Shown: positions 11,070-23,610, counted from the first letter of the stretch. The stretch is DNA of 64,000 bases from Hyalella azteca (GCF_000764305.2 NW_025933453.1:62001-126000), one strand, 5' to 3'. Notes: generated from the letters alone by a model not told the origin. Made by a program: numbers and translations.

Positions 11070-11623
11070 ACTATAGTTACCTAACAGCGCTGGGTTAATG
11101 TACTTCAACGGGTTGCCTCGTTTTTAGTGAGGTACTGTCCTGTAACAAATCACAGCTACTGTTCGCAACGCTGGGTTATCTTTCTTTAAGAGTACCTTTC
11201 AGTGCTTTGAGAATTTTTTCAATGAGTTCCCGTGCTTCGCTCGGTTACTCTGCTACAAAGAATTGCTCAGCCTCACTGGGCTGCCATGCCCAACACTCTG
11301 TTTTATCAAGCTATCATGAATATCTTCAACATCTTCACTTACGTATCTTGGGTGCTACGCCTGATTGTGCTACCATTCATCCCACACAAACTCCTGTGCT
11401 GTGTCGGGTTAAACTGATACTTCGAATTAAGTTGTACAAATCGCAATGAATTATAATTAGTTGCTGTTCGTCGCAACTACTGTTCGTCGCATCACAAACA
11501 ATTGTTTGTTGGATTGCAAAATTTACCGTACTGAAAATGTGCTCAATTTCTCCATTATACGCCGTTGAATTATTTTAGTTGATTTTAAAGTAAATAATTT
11601 ACTAATTTAAAATGAATGATTTT
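11070..11623. other. Degenerate gctgggtt repeats, no gene
   Basis: Loose copies of cgctgggtta (about 11048, 11086, 11170) and related cggttac strings suggest an old tandem repeat of 40-80 bp period. Nothing coding was recognised. Confidence 0.35.
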
Positions 11624-11701
11624 AGGTGCACTTCTTAGAGGCAAAATATTTTCGGTTATTCAATTTGTCATACATCTGAAATCACGAGATTCTAAAACAA
11701 G
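11624..11701 (+). repeat. Left arm of a 78-bp inverted repeat
   Basis: Begins aggtgcacttcttagaggca and matches the reverse complement of 13540-13617 at 74 of 78 positions. Weaker similarity continues outward on both sides to about 11540 and 13700. The arms face each other across 1.84 kb. Confidence 0.85.
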
Positions 11702-11994
11702 TTTAAGTTGTTGTTGAACAATAGGATTTGTTGTCAATATTGTCACCCCAGTCGGATTTTTATCACGTTCGGGTGCCAATACATCAGTAGCATGTGATGA
11801 GCCTCATCATAACCAAGTAAGTGTATACCCCCACCAAACATCTAACGTTGAATAAACATTGAGTTGAACGTTGTGGTTGAATCGACTTTAATTCAGTGTT
11901 GTTTCGGCGTCATTTGCCTGGGGAGTAAGTCTACTTACGATCTACTGTGAAATGTACGACACAATGAACATTCCAACAAAAACTAATTGAGATA

Positions 11995-12038
11995 GTAGAG
12001 TGTGAGAGACCTTATTAGGTCTCTCACCAACACTCTAC
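11995..12038. other. Perfect two-part hairpin
   Basis: Stem parts gtagagtgt/acactctac and gagagacct/aggtctctc, with a 4-nt bulge (acca) on the right side and a 4-nt loop (tatt). Eighteen base pairs in 44 nt is far beyond chance. It may be a foldback transposon end, a small-RNA hairpin or part of an LTR-like repeat; nothing shows which. Confidence 0.7.
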
Positions 12039-12293
12039 GCAGATCTACAAAGTTTTCACACCTCCACAGCAAGAGAGGCACGGCTGCTTCCTCAAACAAC
12101 TCCTCAAACGCGTCATTACCTTTACGTCCAATATTCCAATATACACTGACCTTACTTGACGGCTTCCAACAACGCAAAGGCACCTGAGGACTGTTTACCA
12201 AACACAGACCTTCAGCCGGCAAAACTGGGAGTGTGAAATCTCGTAGCGAATAGTCGCAGTTAATACTAGCCCGTGTAAAACACCTTATACCAA

Positions 12294-12460
12294 GCGCCTC
12301 ATCTTACCAAGTAAGAATACCACGTTAAGGGCGCCAATACTTCAGTAGTTGACGCGCCTCATCTTACTCAAGTAAGAATAATATGTTCGAAGCGCCAATA
12401 CTTCAGTAGGCGAAGCGGCTCATCTTAATCAAATTAGGATACTACGTTCGAAGTAGTACC
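12294..12460. repeat. 60-bp tandem repeat, about 2.7 copies
   Basis: Copies start at 12294, 12354 and 12415 (gcgcctcatcttac...). Each contains gcgccaatacttcagtag and a caagtaagaat string. A related single copy lies at about 11771-11825 (tgccaatacatcagtag...gcctcatcataaccaagtaag). Confidence 0.8.
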
Positions 12461-12684
12461 TGGATCTCAGCCTACGAATTACTTGCTTACTTATATCGAA
12501 AAAACAACCTTGTATTTCTGATAATTCGACAAGTGCTTTATTGTTCGTAAATATTTTCTAATGATGTCTATTTTTGTCTTGTCTGATTTTACTCAAATTC
12601 TGCGAAATATGAAATAGCATCTTGCATACTCACGTTCAAACTTTAAGTTCCACCTGTTCGATTTTTTTTGCAGACGCCACATAA

Positions 12685-13318
12685 GCTCCTTTCACACACA
12701 CGACGTGAAATGTCGCATGAGTCAAAAAACACGCAGCGGTATTTCACGTCGAACCTCAGCGGACATACGTAATCTTCACTGCTATTCACACACGACGGCT
12801 TTTAACGCAGCGTCAGATTTGACGCATGCTACCTGCGTGTGTTCTTCCAAATCTGCTGCGGCATTTGACGCAACAGTTTAGCTTGCAATTGTATTCAATG
12901 TAATCTTTCACAGTGCGGCTTTTGACGCACATCCAAGTCTGGTACAGACAGTGGGGCCGTAGTTAAGGTGCATAATAAACGGCACTGCAAGACTGATAGA
13001 ATATAGACTGATATTGTTACATAAATATCGTTACATAAACATAAAGATTTATATTGACAAATATATATTTCCATAAAGTTATAAAGATATATTTTCCGTA
13101 AAAGATAGATTGCCATTATTTCCGCATAAAGATATATTTCCATCAAGAATTATTGTTACATAAACATAGAGATAGACTGATGGTGCATAATACAGCACTT
13201 CAAGACTGATAGATTCAAGCGTAAGAAATCCGCCTCTTGAAAAATGATTGCGCGGCAAATACTGTTGCGTTTTTTTTCGACGCATGCGGCATTTCACGTC
13301 GTGTGTGCATGAGAGGCG
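12685..13318. mobile_element. Foldback-type element with GACGTGAAATG ends
   Basis: Inverted ends at 12685-12735 and 13266-13318 share a 29-bp core (cacacacgacgtgaaatg, then cgcatg and gtc) with two mismatches. The left end is itself palindromic: cgacgtgaaat at 12701-12711 faces atttcacgtcg at 12741-12751. Further gacgca motifs recur to 12930. Inside, a direct repeat (gtgcataata...gcaagactgatag at about 12969; ggtgcataatacagcacttcaa at about 13181) brackets AT-rich copies of cataaagatatat. No transposase or target-site duplication was seen. It is a non-autonomous or foldback element of uncertain superfamily. Confidence 0.6.
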
Positions 13319-13539
13319 TTTACGAACTTCAATAAACAGTTCTTGTTTCGAATTATCTTTCACCTCGCCCAAAGAAACCCGAAGTTTCTCTTTATAGTTT
13401 TTTCCACTAAAAAACTCATAAATGAATAGGGATTGGTAGAATATCTTTGCCAATGTAATTAATGACTCGAAACGGCATGTTTGCGAGAGGAGGACTTCTT
13501 TTTCGAATTTGAAAATTTTTCATGAACAGTTATGACCAG

Positions 13540-13617
13540 CTCGTTTTAGGATCTCGTGATTCCAGATGTATGACAAATTGAATAACCGAAAATATTTTGC
13601 CTCTAAGAAGTGTACCT
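13540..13617 (-). repeat. Right arm of the 78-bp inverted repeat
   Basis: Reverse complement of 11624-11701 with four differences in 78 bases. Because most of the sequence is unchanged, the two copies are either fairly young or kept alike by gene conversion. Confidence 0.85.
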
Positions 13618-16479
13618 GAAAACTAAACCATGCTTTCATAATAAAAGAATCATTTTGTTTAAATTTAAAACTAAGGTATGACGAGAAAAATTGAGAGCGC
13701 ATATTGGAAGCATTTCATTGCAAAGCACCACAAAACATGGAGAGGAAATTGTCCAGGCTCGTACTTGGCCATAAAACTAAAGCAAATGGACAAAGTCCTG
13801 ATGCGATTATGGTGAAGCTTATGAGGTTACACAGCTTCGGGGATTAGCCTCGGTCTCGCATCCGCAACTCGACGTCAGCTCGACGCTACAAGAAACTAAC
13901 TTTTGAACTTTTTCTAATTGTTCTCGGTTTACGTCCCGAGTGTAAAGAAAAGAAAGGAAGAAAATTAAATAACGTGTGCTATAAATGAGAATAAAACCTC
14001 AACAAGCAATAAAGCTGATGAAATGAATGAGTGTCTGATGAATGTTCATCTTATGAGTTTAAATTATTAATTAAAATTCTCCGTTACGAGTATGCATTAT
14101 TAATCCAGGGATTCTGCGAAAATGCGGCCATTATATGTGAATTTTAAATACCGCTGATTCATTGACATGAAATAATAAAAAAAAAGTTTAAACTATTTTG
14201 CGCATCCCATCTACATCTTGATCTTAATATTGCCATTTGTCGCTGCTTTTTGTTCGATTGTAAACTTTTCGCACTTGAACCAAATTTGTACGCAGAAAAT
14301 CGCCATACTCTACGTTATTATACACGAGAGCCGAGTGAAATGGTGACCATTCCCGCGCATGAGAGCAGGTAAAGTTTTACTGAAAATTAATGATTTTATA
14401 TGTTAAATAGTTTAAATTAACAATAAAAAATGCGTTGAGATGCTGAACTGCGGATTCATAATAGATTTGGGTTCTTGTGTTATTTAAAGCTATTGCACGT
14501 GTTTCGAAGCAATTTTGTAAATATGTTGTTAAATGTGCTTTTTCATGATACATTTAATTATCTTAACAATTTCATGTATTTAAATTGTTCAAGAAGATCT
14601 CTTCCTGGAGTCGTTGCTATGTTAGTGTCTGTTTGAGAACCAATAATATCAAACTGAAATACTATTTTCGAAGATTTACAATCAAGAATCTTATCCTGCC
14701 TGCAACAAAGATTTTAATTCATTTTATCAGTCGTTACTGAAGGTCCACCAAATGGTAAGTGCCTGCAATTTACTCGAATTATTGGCATAATCATCTTAGT
14801 CCGAAATCACCTATCTCGAAGATAAAAGTTTCCAGGAGCTTTTACATTACGCGTTTCTCGGGTTACGGTCTCTCAAAATTGCCAAACTTGTAATCTAGTC
14901 CCTGATGGATTTCAATGCCCTGTTGCCTATTCTAATAAATCAGGAACTTAGCGTCACCAGATTGTACTTCAAAACTTTGTTCCAATGTCTTAGATTTAGA
15001 AACTTTGATGCGACATGAATGGCATTCAATTCGCCAAAGACAATCGCTCGGGAGTCGAGGGATGGGTTATTGGAAAGAGTTCTGGAACGATTACCTTTTT
15101 TCTTTAAAACGCCGGTGCTTGCGAACTGTTCTAGCTGTTAGACCGATACTTGAATTTTCCATAAAGGAATTGTCTGTTTCACGAATATCGTAAAATTATT
15201 CAACCCTAGAAAACCCACCAAAAAAATTCAATGCGTATGGTATAGTAATACATTACGTTCAAGAATTTTTCTCGATGTTACTTTTGTGATTAGATTTGCT
15301 TGTTTTGTGAAGGTTTGGAAATTGTTTGCTAAAAATTTGTGTAATTGTACGTTATTATTTGTTCAACTCCGAATGTTCACGCCGGAGAGTTTGCGTCAAG
15401 TGATCTTGTGAAGAGCATCCCAAAAATGATTTAAGTAGGCGGTGAAAATTACGTGTTAGTGATATTGCACATGTAAATTCCACATCTATAATTAAATGAT
15501 GACCATCTGAAAACAATCTTTATTCACTGGTGAATACGAGTTGTAAGGTGAGGTTTGAACATAATATTATACCGGACATTATGTGAGTATCGAACATAAA
15601 CGATAGGATTGAACATAATCTTTATTATTACAAATGCTATAACCATTAATCCTCATTCATCAAGAATTGTTCAAACTATTAATCAATTGCGATCGTACAC
15701 TGGGATATTAAAGCATATATGTTAATAGAGTTGCTTTTTTGTTAAGCAAAAAATATACAAAACGAATTGAGGAGGCTCAAATTAAGTCACACAACAAACC
15801 TGAGATAAATTCACTTACGTTCGTATTCATAGATAACTATTTTAAGTAATAAATGTGAGCATGCATGTGACACGAATTGTTACAAAAAATGAATTGAGTT
15901 TTTTATCGTCAGTCTACAGTTTGGTAACAAATTTAAACCAAAAAGTCTTCCTGTCCCCCACGTCGTCAACTGAGTTTAACTTCTAACACAATTATGTTGG
16001 CCTCGTAGCAGAGGCGTATCTATTTCCAACAGCACCTCAATGTATCACCGCCATTATACGATGAAGCTCATGTTTTTTTCTGTACATCGATCCAGTGAGG
16101 CGAACAAACTCGTGCATCGAATTTCCTGTGTCACCAAGGATTTTCTAACCGAGATTCTTTTCCCAGCTGTTTTTTTCGAGCAGTTCGAGTTTGTTCTTTC
16201 TTGTGTGATCTTAGATGGATTGGCGGACTGAGATAGATGTTACTGGACTCGAGGGAACGACCAAGAATGTCTGGCTCTGGTTTATCCTATTCGGTAATAC
16301 TAGTCACTACCTCTGACAGCAGAATTGCGTGCAACGGTCACTTGTTAGCGTACTACTGAATGCTCAATGGTGAAATTCCATCGATACAGGAATTTGGAGA
16401 TATTTCCTTTGTTTGGGGATATTGTTGAGGCGCCAATAAAAAGCATTGCTTCCATATACATATGGGCGTCAATAGATTT
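13618..16479. other. No gene recognised
   Basis: AT-rich desert. Open frames of about 60 codons (15005-15193, 16040-16231) lack splice sites or familiar motifs. No RNA gene or repeat was identified. Confidence 0.45.
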
Positions 16480-16615
16480 TAAGAACATATGGAATAAGCC
16501 TAGCCATTAGAGGCTATGGCCAATAAATAGCATAGGCTTATTAGGGGGCTATAGGAGCATTAGGGGGCATTATATCCCCTTATTGGGGGCATTAGGGGGC
16601 TATGCCAAATAAAAT
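16480..16615 (+). repeat. Imperfect repeats of cattagggggcat
   Basis: The strings attagggggc and taggggg recur, giving five runs of four or five G on the plus strand between about 16540 and 16605. The loops between runs are mostly longer than seven bases, so a G-quadruplex is possible but not typical. Confidence 0.55.
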
Positions 16616-19600
16616 GTATGACCATATTTTAGTTAATAATGACTGGTTGTATGATTATTTACTAAAATTTTTATTAAATCCACATTACACCAAATTGGTC
16701 GGCATTTTTGTTGTAAAAATATATTTTTTAATAAATGAATATAAAATTAGTTAACGGACCTTCGAATTTTTCGCCTGGGCTGAAGCCCCTCTAAATTAGC
16801 CTAACGACACTACTGCGTTCATATGATTCGATATCAGCCAAACTCTTCGAAAGAACGAGAAAAAATTCTACCAATTTATTGTAACATCATGCTTATAGCT
16901 TAGATTTCCGAAAATTTGGTAAAGGGTAATATTCTGATGAGTAAAACGAGATTATTTTGTGATTCGGGAAATTTGGGAGCATTTTGACTACGATTATTGT
17001 AAATTATATTTTGAAACGTTTGTTTTTGGGGTGCAGGCAGGATTCGTTCCATTACAGAGCTCATGACATTTTAGTTCAGAGCCAGAAACATAATTAGATT
17101 CAATCAATTATGCATTGAAAACTTTGACTAATTTTCGGTTGTGAAGGCAATGGCTTTTAGGAGAAAAAGTATTTTCCTGAAAATGTTTATTTTATTTATT
17201 ACATATTTATAACATATTTATTTATGTTACTGTGTGTGCGTTCCTCGTGAACGGATACGCAAAACTGCCAACGCAATGTGTCTTTAGGAGAATGTTTTGC
17301 GACAAATGCTCAATTTATCTTCTTCTTCACTGTAGATAGGCACCATCAACAGACTGATGAATCTGCTACACTTAGGTTGTTATTGCATTTTGAATTTACT
17401 CATTATATTAAATTTTTAAGAAAGCAATCCTTTCCTGGAAGGCGTCCGACAATGGTGCCGAGATTGTGTCCGTAGGAAATTGGTTTCATTCGGATATGGT
17501 TATGGGAAAAAATATCATCTTATCATGATTTATGATGGAAATTAATGTAAATGATTCACTGCCTGGGAATATGAAATGCAAAATAACGCGTGTATAAAGA
17601 GTTTAAGAGCCGAAGTTAGGAGCCTGCATTAGAAGAAGAAGAGCTCAGAGATTCTCAGGTCATTAATAATACGCCTGCGATCAGAGGAGTGCGTGGACAA
17701 GCTATACAGGGCTAAAAATTTTGTATTGGGAATTAAATGCATTATGTTAGCACAAAAATAATTGTGGGGTTGAGCAAGAAGTTCGGAGACAAAAAATGAT
17801 CTTTCTTAAAGATAAGAAATGATATATTTTTCAGAGTAAATTACATCATCACAATAACCATATGCTTTCTTATGTAAAACAGCTTGGCGTTTATTATTAT
17901 TTATTACGCATTTGAATTTTACCCTAAATTTACAAACTATTTTGTACAACCAAGGACTGATATAATGGGAAAAATTAATTTCTTTACTTCGGTTTCCAAT
18001 GTTGATGATCTGCTCTTGAGAGAAATAATTTTTAACTCCGAGCAATTGTGAGTGCGGCGGAATTTACAAGCAAATATTCAAAAACCTTGGATGAAAGCAT
18101 ATATAGCGGCTAACAAACCAAAGCTCAAGTTTTAACTTCCGTGACTAAAGCAACGAGAATTTCTTTCAGCGCAGTTGAAAGTTTGGACCAAGCGGCACGA
18201 ACTTGGCAGTGAAATAACACATTTGTTTTCAGTCTTCATATATGCATAGTTCATCTCGTCCTAAAATATTGCTAAATTTGAAAAATTTTTATTACTTACT
18301 TCAAAATTTCCAACTTTTTTTAGTGGGGTGGATAGCTCGAACATTAATGATGAAAACTGAATATATTTTGGTTTCATTCAGTAGTTCATACAGTGTATCT
18401 AATGGAAGAAATAATGAAAATGCCATATTTGGCGTAATCAGAGGCATCAAACTTATTCTGCAGGTCAATTGCGTGCTCATCTCTCTGGGCTCTAATTAGT
18501 ATTAGTGGAATTTTGGCACGCGTGTCTTCGAGTCTTCAACTCTCTTGGGTGGTTGTAACATATCTGCTGTCGCCAGTATCTACGAGTATGCTATGGCTAA
18601 ATTTTTAAATGCCAAATATGCCAAAACTGTGTTGACGTAAGTTTAAATGTTAATGCAACAGAAAAACTTGATTCCTGTACACATCAATTGCTCCATGACA
18701 GGTTGAAGAGGAAATTGGGTTAATTTATACTAGTACATAAATTTTCTAGGTTGCAATGTATAAGGTTTGAGGTTTGATTACGCAATTTTAGTTTGTAATC
18801 ACCTTTGATATGTTACCTCCAATAGAAGTAAGTTTCAGTCATCATTGTTTCTGCTAATCTTGCCGTCGAGGTACATATCTATAAAGCTCTGTAATTACTT
18901 GCGGTTGTTTAATTTCATAGTAAACTGTGGCGTGTTATATTGATAGAAATTGACATGTCAATTTTGTGCAGTTGTATTATATTCAATAATTTAGCTAGAT
19001 GTTTCGATAGAGTTATTTTTTATCATTTCAGGAAGGCCTAAATTATCGAATTCTTGAATCCCAAAATTGGATCCTAGATTTTATTCGTTTCTCGACTGAA
19101 CTTAAGGTAATGGTAGAATTAGGAGTAAATAAGAGATTAAAAAGTACGGTCAGGCTTTTCTTTTAGTATTTGTTATGCTTCTTAGGTAGGCGTGTTCAAT
19201 TTCTGTACAGTTATCATCACTATTCTTTTGTAAATTATATTCTTTCTAAATTGCTTCATTTAAAATACATGATTCAGTAAAGATAGTATTGGGTTTACGG
19301 ACGATCACATGCTTTTGTGGAGGGGAAACGCTGATATCAGTAATTGATCGGAAAGCCAACAACAGCGTGCAATGCTTTAAAATTAGAAATAACGCGGCCA
19401 CGCGTGGCGGAAACATTTGAGCGTATAATTAATATTTCAGCGGCAGCTGGCACTAGCTGGACCACCTGTGGCAAGATGAGCGATCGAGATGGCGCTGAAA
19501 AAAAAAGAACATCAGTAATATTACTGGCCTCCGTGCTATTTGGGTTAACAGCTTCAAATTGGAAGGAAAATATTAAATGCTTTCGTGATGAGTGGCGAAC

Positions 19601-19884
19601 GTTGCATCAAGTTTGAAACACACTTTCTTCATTTATGTGAACTGAGAACGAATAAACGTTTTAGCATCAGAAGAAAATTTTCAGGTTGTAAGATTCACGA
19701 GTATAGACAGGAGTAAGAAATAATGGATTTACTATGAGAAGAAAATCTCCAGTATTCACATTTCGAATAGAAAGCTCACAGACGTACTTTAAATCGGACC
19801 TAAAAGTTCTTGAAAAATTAAATGAACATCTATAATCTGTATTGGATAGTGAAGGTGTGAGCAAGCAAGCTGTTGAGAGTGGGA
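16616..19884. other. No confident gene
   Basis: AT-rich DNA. A 90-codon plus frame at 19344-19616 has a balanced composition, and a possible acceptor (aatatttcag, ending near 19440) precedes a GC-richer block reading CGKMSDRDGAEKKR, but no donor or family was found. The other frames look random. Confidence 0.35.
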
Positions 19885-19916
19885 AAAATCAATAATCTTG
19901 AGGATCTCTGCACGGA

Positions 19917-20069
19917 CTTTGAGTGGTTGTAGGACCTACGTTATTGATTCTGATGTTTGCTAATGCTTTGGGGAAAGACTTTTGGAAGTTGAGTTTCATG
20001 ATAATGTATTGGAGTTGATGTGCCTTATGCAGACTGTCGAAGGCATTACGCCACATCACGGAGCACGAT
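19917..20069 (-). pseudogene. Reverse transcriptase palm fragment
   Basis: A short frame reads SVMWRNAFDSLHKAHQL and on to RINNVGP. In the jockey/I-like families the AFDS block carries a catalytic aspartate (kept here) and is followed by about 35 residues before the R-x-N-N block. Here that spacing is roughly ten residues short, which suggests a deletion. The usual GVPQGS and YADD blocks are not seen downstream, so the 3' half is lost or unrecognisable. Confidence 0.5.
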
Positions 20070-20982
20070 GTCTGGGGTAATTTCTGTGCTGGTGTTGCCA
20101 GTGCTTTGTGTCCATCGGTCTCTCCTAAAACTCTTATGTCAGTTCTATGTTCTTATGAGCACAAGAAGGTGATTATAATCGTTTGTTGAATATCTTGTCT
20201 CGTAGATCCTCCTGTGTGCCCTGTAGGGAAAATAGCATGTCGTTTTTGGCTCGGCTTTGTATGAAGTTAAGAATTGGGAGGAAATTGTGAATCGAGGTTT
20301 GAGTTTATGTTATTTTTTGAGTTTGAGTTTAGATTATTTTCAGTGTATTTGGAATTGAGTTATTTTTAAGTGCTAGGTGTAGAGGTATTGTAGACCCTGT
20401 AGACCGAGAGTGTAGAGGTATTGAAGTGTGGCTTGGCATTGTGTTCGTATGTGTAGTATATGTTGATTGGTTGATTGTTGATTTGTTATTTTTTTCTTTG
20501 TGGAGTATTATCTGAATGAATTTTTGGCAATCGGGATTTACATGTTGTTGAAAATGTTTCCAAATCTATTGTTCTGCCTGTGACCGACATTGTGCTACAT
20601 TATTGTTAGCTAAGGCAATTGAGGATAATTGTGTCTAGGGATGTTTGATTGTTTTTGCGTGTATGAGTCAGTCTTATAGGTGGTTGTTAAGGTCGCGGGT
20701 TTGTACAATTTCAAGAACGTATTTCAAGTTATTGCCCTTTTTTACGGTAAATAGCCCTTTTCTATGAAGCTTTCGTCTATGGCTTGTTTTTTTTTTTTAA
20801 ATTAAGTAATTTTGATAAGACTGAGCTTAATCGTTCCTGATGGGTGATTTGCATTTATTGTATGATTGTAGTCAGTTTCATTTGTGTGGTATTGGTGTGA
20901 GGCTATGTTTAGGGATGTTAGTTTTTTGGATTTTATGTTTGACTATTGCTGGTCATTACAACACTTCTCTTTAACTTCACTT

Positions 20983-21013
20983 CTTGTCTGTTTGTCTGTC
21001 TGTCTGTCTGCTA
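20983..21013 (+). repeat. TGTC tetranucleotide run
   Basis: About six tandem copies of tgtc, with one g-to-t change, directly before gctacaaatctt. Confidence 0.85.
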
Positions 21014-21300
21014 CAAATCTTGCAATCGAAATTTAATATACTTCTACTTGTCCTATCGATCTGAAATTTTGCCCACTTGTGTAAAGTTGGAGACAATGCA
21101 TGAATCAAATGTCAAAATAAATGATTTTAAAAATTATTTTTTTTTTCAATATTAAAAAAATTGAGAAAATAATTTTGTCAGCTACAAATCTTATAACTGA
21201 TATTTGACACACTTTTACCTGTCTAATTAATCTGAAATTTTGCACACTTGTGTGAAATCAGAGGCAATGCCAATTACATCAACTCAATCAATTAACAGAA
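21010..21300. repeat. 171-bp tandem pair
   Basis: Two diverged copies start gctacaaatctt at 21010 and 21181. Each runs through cttctac/cttttac-ctgt, atctgaaattttgc and cacttgtgt before an AT-rich tail. Confidence 0.75.
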
Positions 21301-22270
21301 TAAATAATTTTGGAAAAAATTAATATATTAAAAAATTATATATATTAAAAAAATTGAAAAGTAAATTTTTTTAATTTTCGAAAATTAGTTGAGAAATTCA
21401 TTGTACATCTCTAAGATTGGAGATACTGGATTCTTTGGAAGTGTTGTTTTTAAAAAGAAATTTTTAAACGAATATTATTTTTATTGTGCTTCTGTGATTC
21501 ACGGTCTGAGATTTTTTTATTGTCAAAAGTATGTAATGTTTGTTACGTAGCACTTGGCACCAAGTGTCCCGGCTACTTATTGGCGGCTCAGGCACAGTTT
21601 TTGCAAACCCGACTTGTTGCATATAGTGTATAGGTGTGGTGTTATATGCTGCGCGCTCTGAGTAGGATATTGTGTGGTGGTAGTGCATGTGCACAATATG
21701 CACAATAGTGCATATTGTGTGGTGGTAGTGGTGAGTAAGGTGGTCATAACATTTGTAGCAATTGTAACAGGTGGAAATGTATTTTAATACTTCTTATTTT
21801 GCAGGAGTAATTATAATATTCAACATAGAGAGGCTGTCATAGAAATTACTTTTGATTTTAATTACTTTTGATGTCTTGTTCCCATCGACCCAGTAGTGTG
21901 ATTTCATATTTGATCTCTGTCCGTGTCTTCTTGTTTTAGTTTTTGTAAAGTAATTAAAAATATGATACTCGTGGATTGGCGGTACAGAAGGATGATAGAC
22001 TGTAAGCTAATTTTTGTTACAGAATTTAGTGGCTTTCGTGGGGTTAATTTGTTCAAGGTTCAAAAGCGTAAAATCTTGTAGTGGTGTCGGCCAGTCTGAT
22101 GAGTGGAGCGTTAAGATCTTGATAGGTCGTTGAAAATGTTATAGCTCGGCAGGTGAGGATTGCGGGCTCAAGGTTTTCAGTTGACTTATGTATGTCTACG
22201 ACCTAGAACAGTCAGTTTGAGGTGACAGTTGAGCGTTGAGGGATGATTTAAGCGGATGACTTGCTGAGGA

Positions 22271-23179
22271 TGAAGGCAGTCGTGGGCTTGAAGAGGTAGG
22301 GGTAGGTGCCCCATTATAGTTTTCATAAACTAACTCATCAGGTTCAATTCGAAAGGGATGTGACTAACTAAGTAACCTCTCCCTTGCAACACTCCCTATA
22401 GCGACAATCCAAAGAACTGAAATAATAGAACCACACCACAATTGTCTTGGACGACTGACATCTGAGGTCAGTACTCGCTCCAAACTAGAAACGTAGCCAT
22501 ATTATTTGACTAAAATCATCAAGTACAAGTACATCACCTATTTGAAGCAAAATGCAACGTTTACGAAGAAAAGGTGAAATGTTTGCAAATATTTATGCAT
22601 ACCGAGGATGCCGAGCTCACTTTAGCTAAAAAGAAATCGCACGAATGTCATGAACCTGCAACTCCGCTAGCCTATACATATTTCAGATCGAGCCGGCCGA
22701 CAGCTCCATGGCATGGAGGCACTGAAAACTCGTGATGCATGCATGTTAAAAACTCTGAAAAATGGACAGTGAAAACTGTCCAAAAATAGATGCCGAGTGC
22801 AGCAAATATCTGTGGGTGCAGGGCTTATGACATTTAACATATATCTGTGTAAAAAAGGTAAGAAATGTATTTAAGAACTTACAAAAATGCATGCGTAGGT
22901 CACTCAAAATGTCGGAAAACTAGTAACAAACGTATACAACGATATTTAATAGAAATGAAAAATGAAGAAGAAAATTTTCAAAACATTTTAGCAAATGCTC
23001 GGAAAAAATAAGAAAAAGCGAGGATAACTTTTACTGAGGATTTTTAGCAACGCTTCAAGTCAATTCGACGTTATCTCATCGATCTAAGGACAGATGAAAT
23101 ACGATAGTGGTATAAACCCTATCCTGGGAGGTTTCAAATTAACAAATTAAGAGTGGGGACCTGCCCTCAACAAAATTAC
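22271..23179. other. No gene; a small perfect hairpin at 22764
   Basis: No coding content was recognised. Bases 22764-22781 form ggacagt-gaaa-actgtcc, a 7-bp stem with a GNRA-type tetraloop, and ctccatggcatggag near 22705 is nearly palindromic. Both are short enough to be chance in a stretch of this length. Confidence 0.4.
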
Positions 23180-23610
23180 TATATTAGCTTACCGATCTTT
23201 CTGAAACTTTATACACATGCTTATACACTAATACACGAACATTTTGTTCCAGGGATTTTTAGAGAAAATGAAAGAAAACCTGAGATGCAGTGAAACGAAA
23301 AAAGCGAGACTTTTATAAATCTATCTCCATTGTAAATTACGAGCTATAGTATCGAGAGACATGCCATTCAATTAGTAATGCAAATATCTAGCGACTCTAG
23401 AGGCAATTTTTCAAATTTTGTTTTCAGAGGAGCTGTCCATTTTTTCGCCCCCCTCCATCCCCTCTCTTCTAGTTTTTACAAATATATAACTCAAACAATT
23501 AATAAATCAGGAAATGGGGCTTTTAGAGCCGCTAGATTTTTCTTCACGAATCGAATGATATTGTTCTCACTATTGGAGCTTGAAAAATTAAAGGAATATA
23601 AATTTTAAAT
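23180..23610 (+). repeat. Dispersed repeat, copy 1
   Basis: Shares its order of motifs with 27225-27610: an accgatctt/acggaacg start, gaaactttatacacatg, a gaaagaaaacctg block, atctatctcc, gggacat-like gagacatgccattcaat, and a late cgaatcgaatgatat block. The copies are diverged, so a shared element is inferred from order and spacing rather than high identity. Confidence 0.5.

Larger units (their letters stand above)
19885..22270 (-). mobile_element. Decayed non-LTR retrotransposon (LINE), minus strand
   Basis: The minus strand is C/A-rich over this whole block, as in many arthropod LINEs. Near 21700-21780 it encodes CYNCYKCYDHLTHH, and near 21590-21630 VCKNC...PGHLVPS, which resemble the zinc knuckles of a LINE ORF1. 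At 19920-20060 it encodes AFDSLHKAHQLQYIIMKLNF followed by RINNVGPTT, matching the palm region of reverse transcriptase (AFDSxW...L...LNFP...RxNN). Stops and frameshifts break every frame. Younger repeats lie inside: a TGTC run at about 20985-21013 and a 171-bp tandem pair. The boundaries are approximate. Confidence 0.5.

Noticed and set aside
11730..12460. Solo LTR of a retrotransposon
   Set aside because: The repeated aatacttcagtag strings suggested an LTR, but I found no TG...CA borders, target duplication, primer-binding site or second LTR.
22336..22362. Second tRNA box B (ggttcaattcg)
   Set aside because: It has one mismatch, no box A at the right distance and no cloverleaf.
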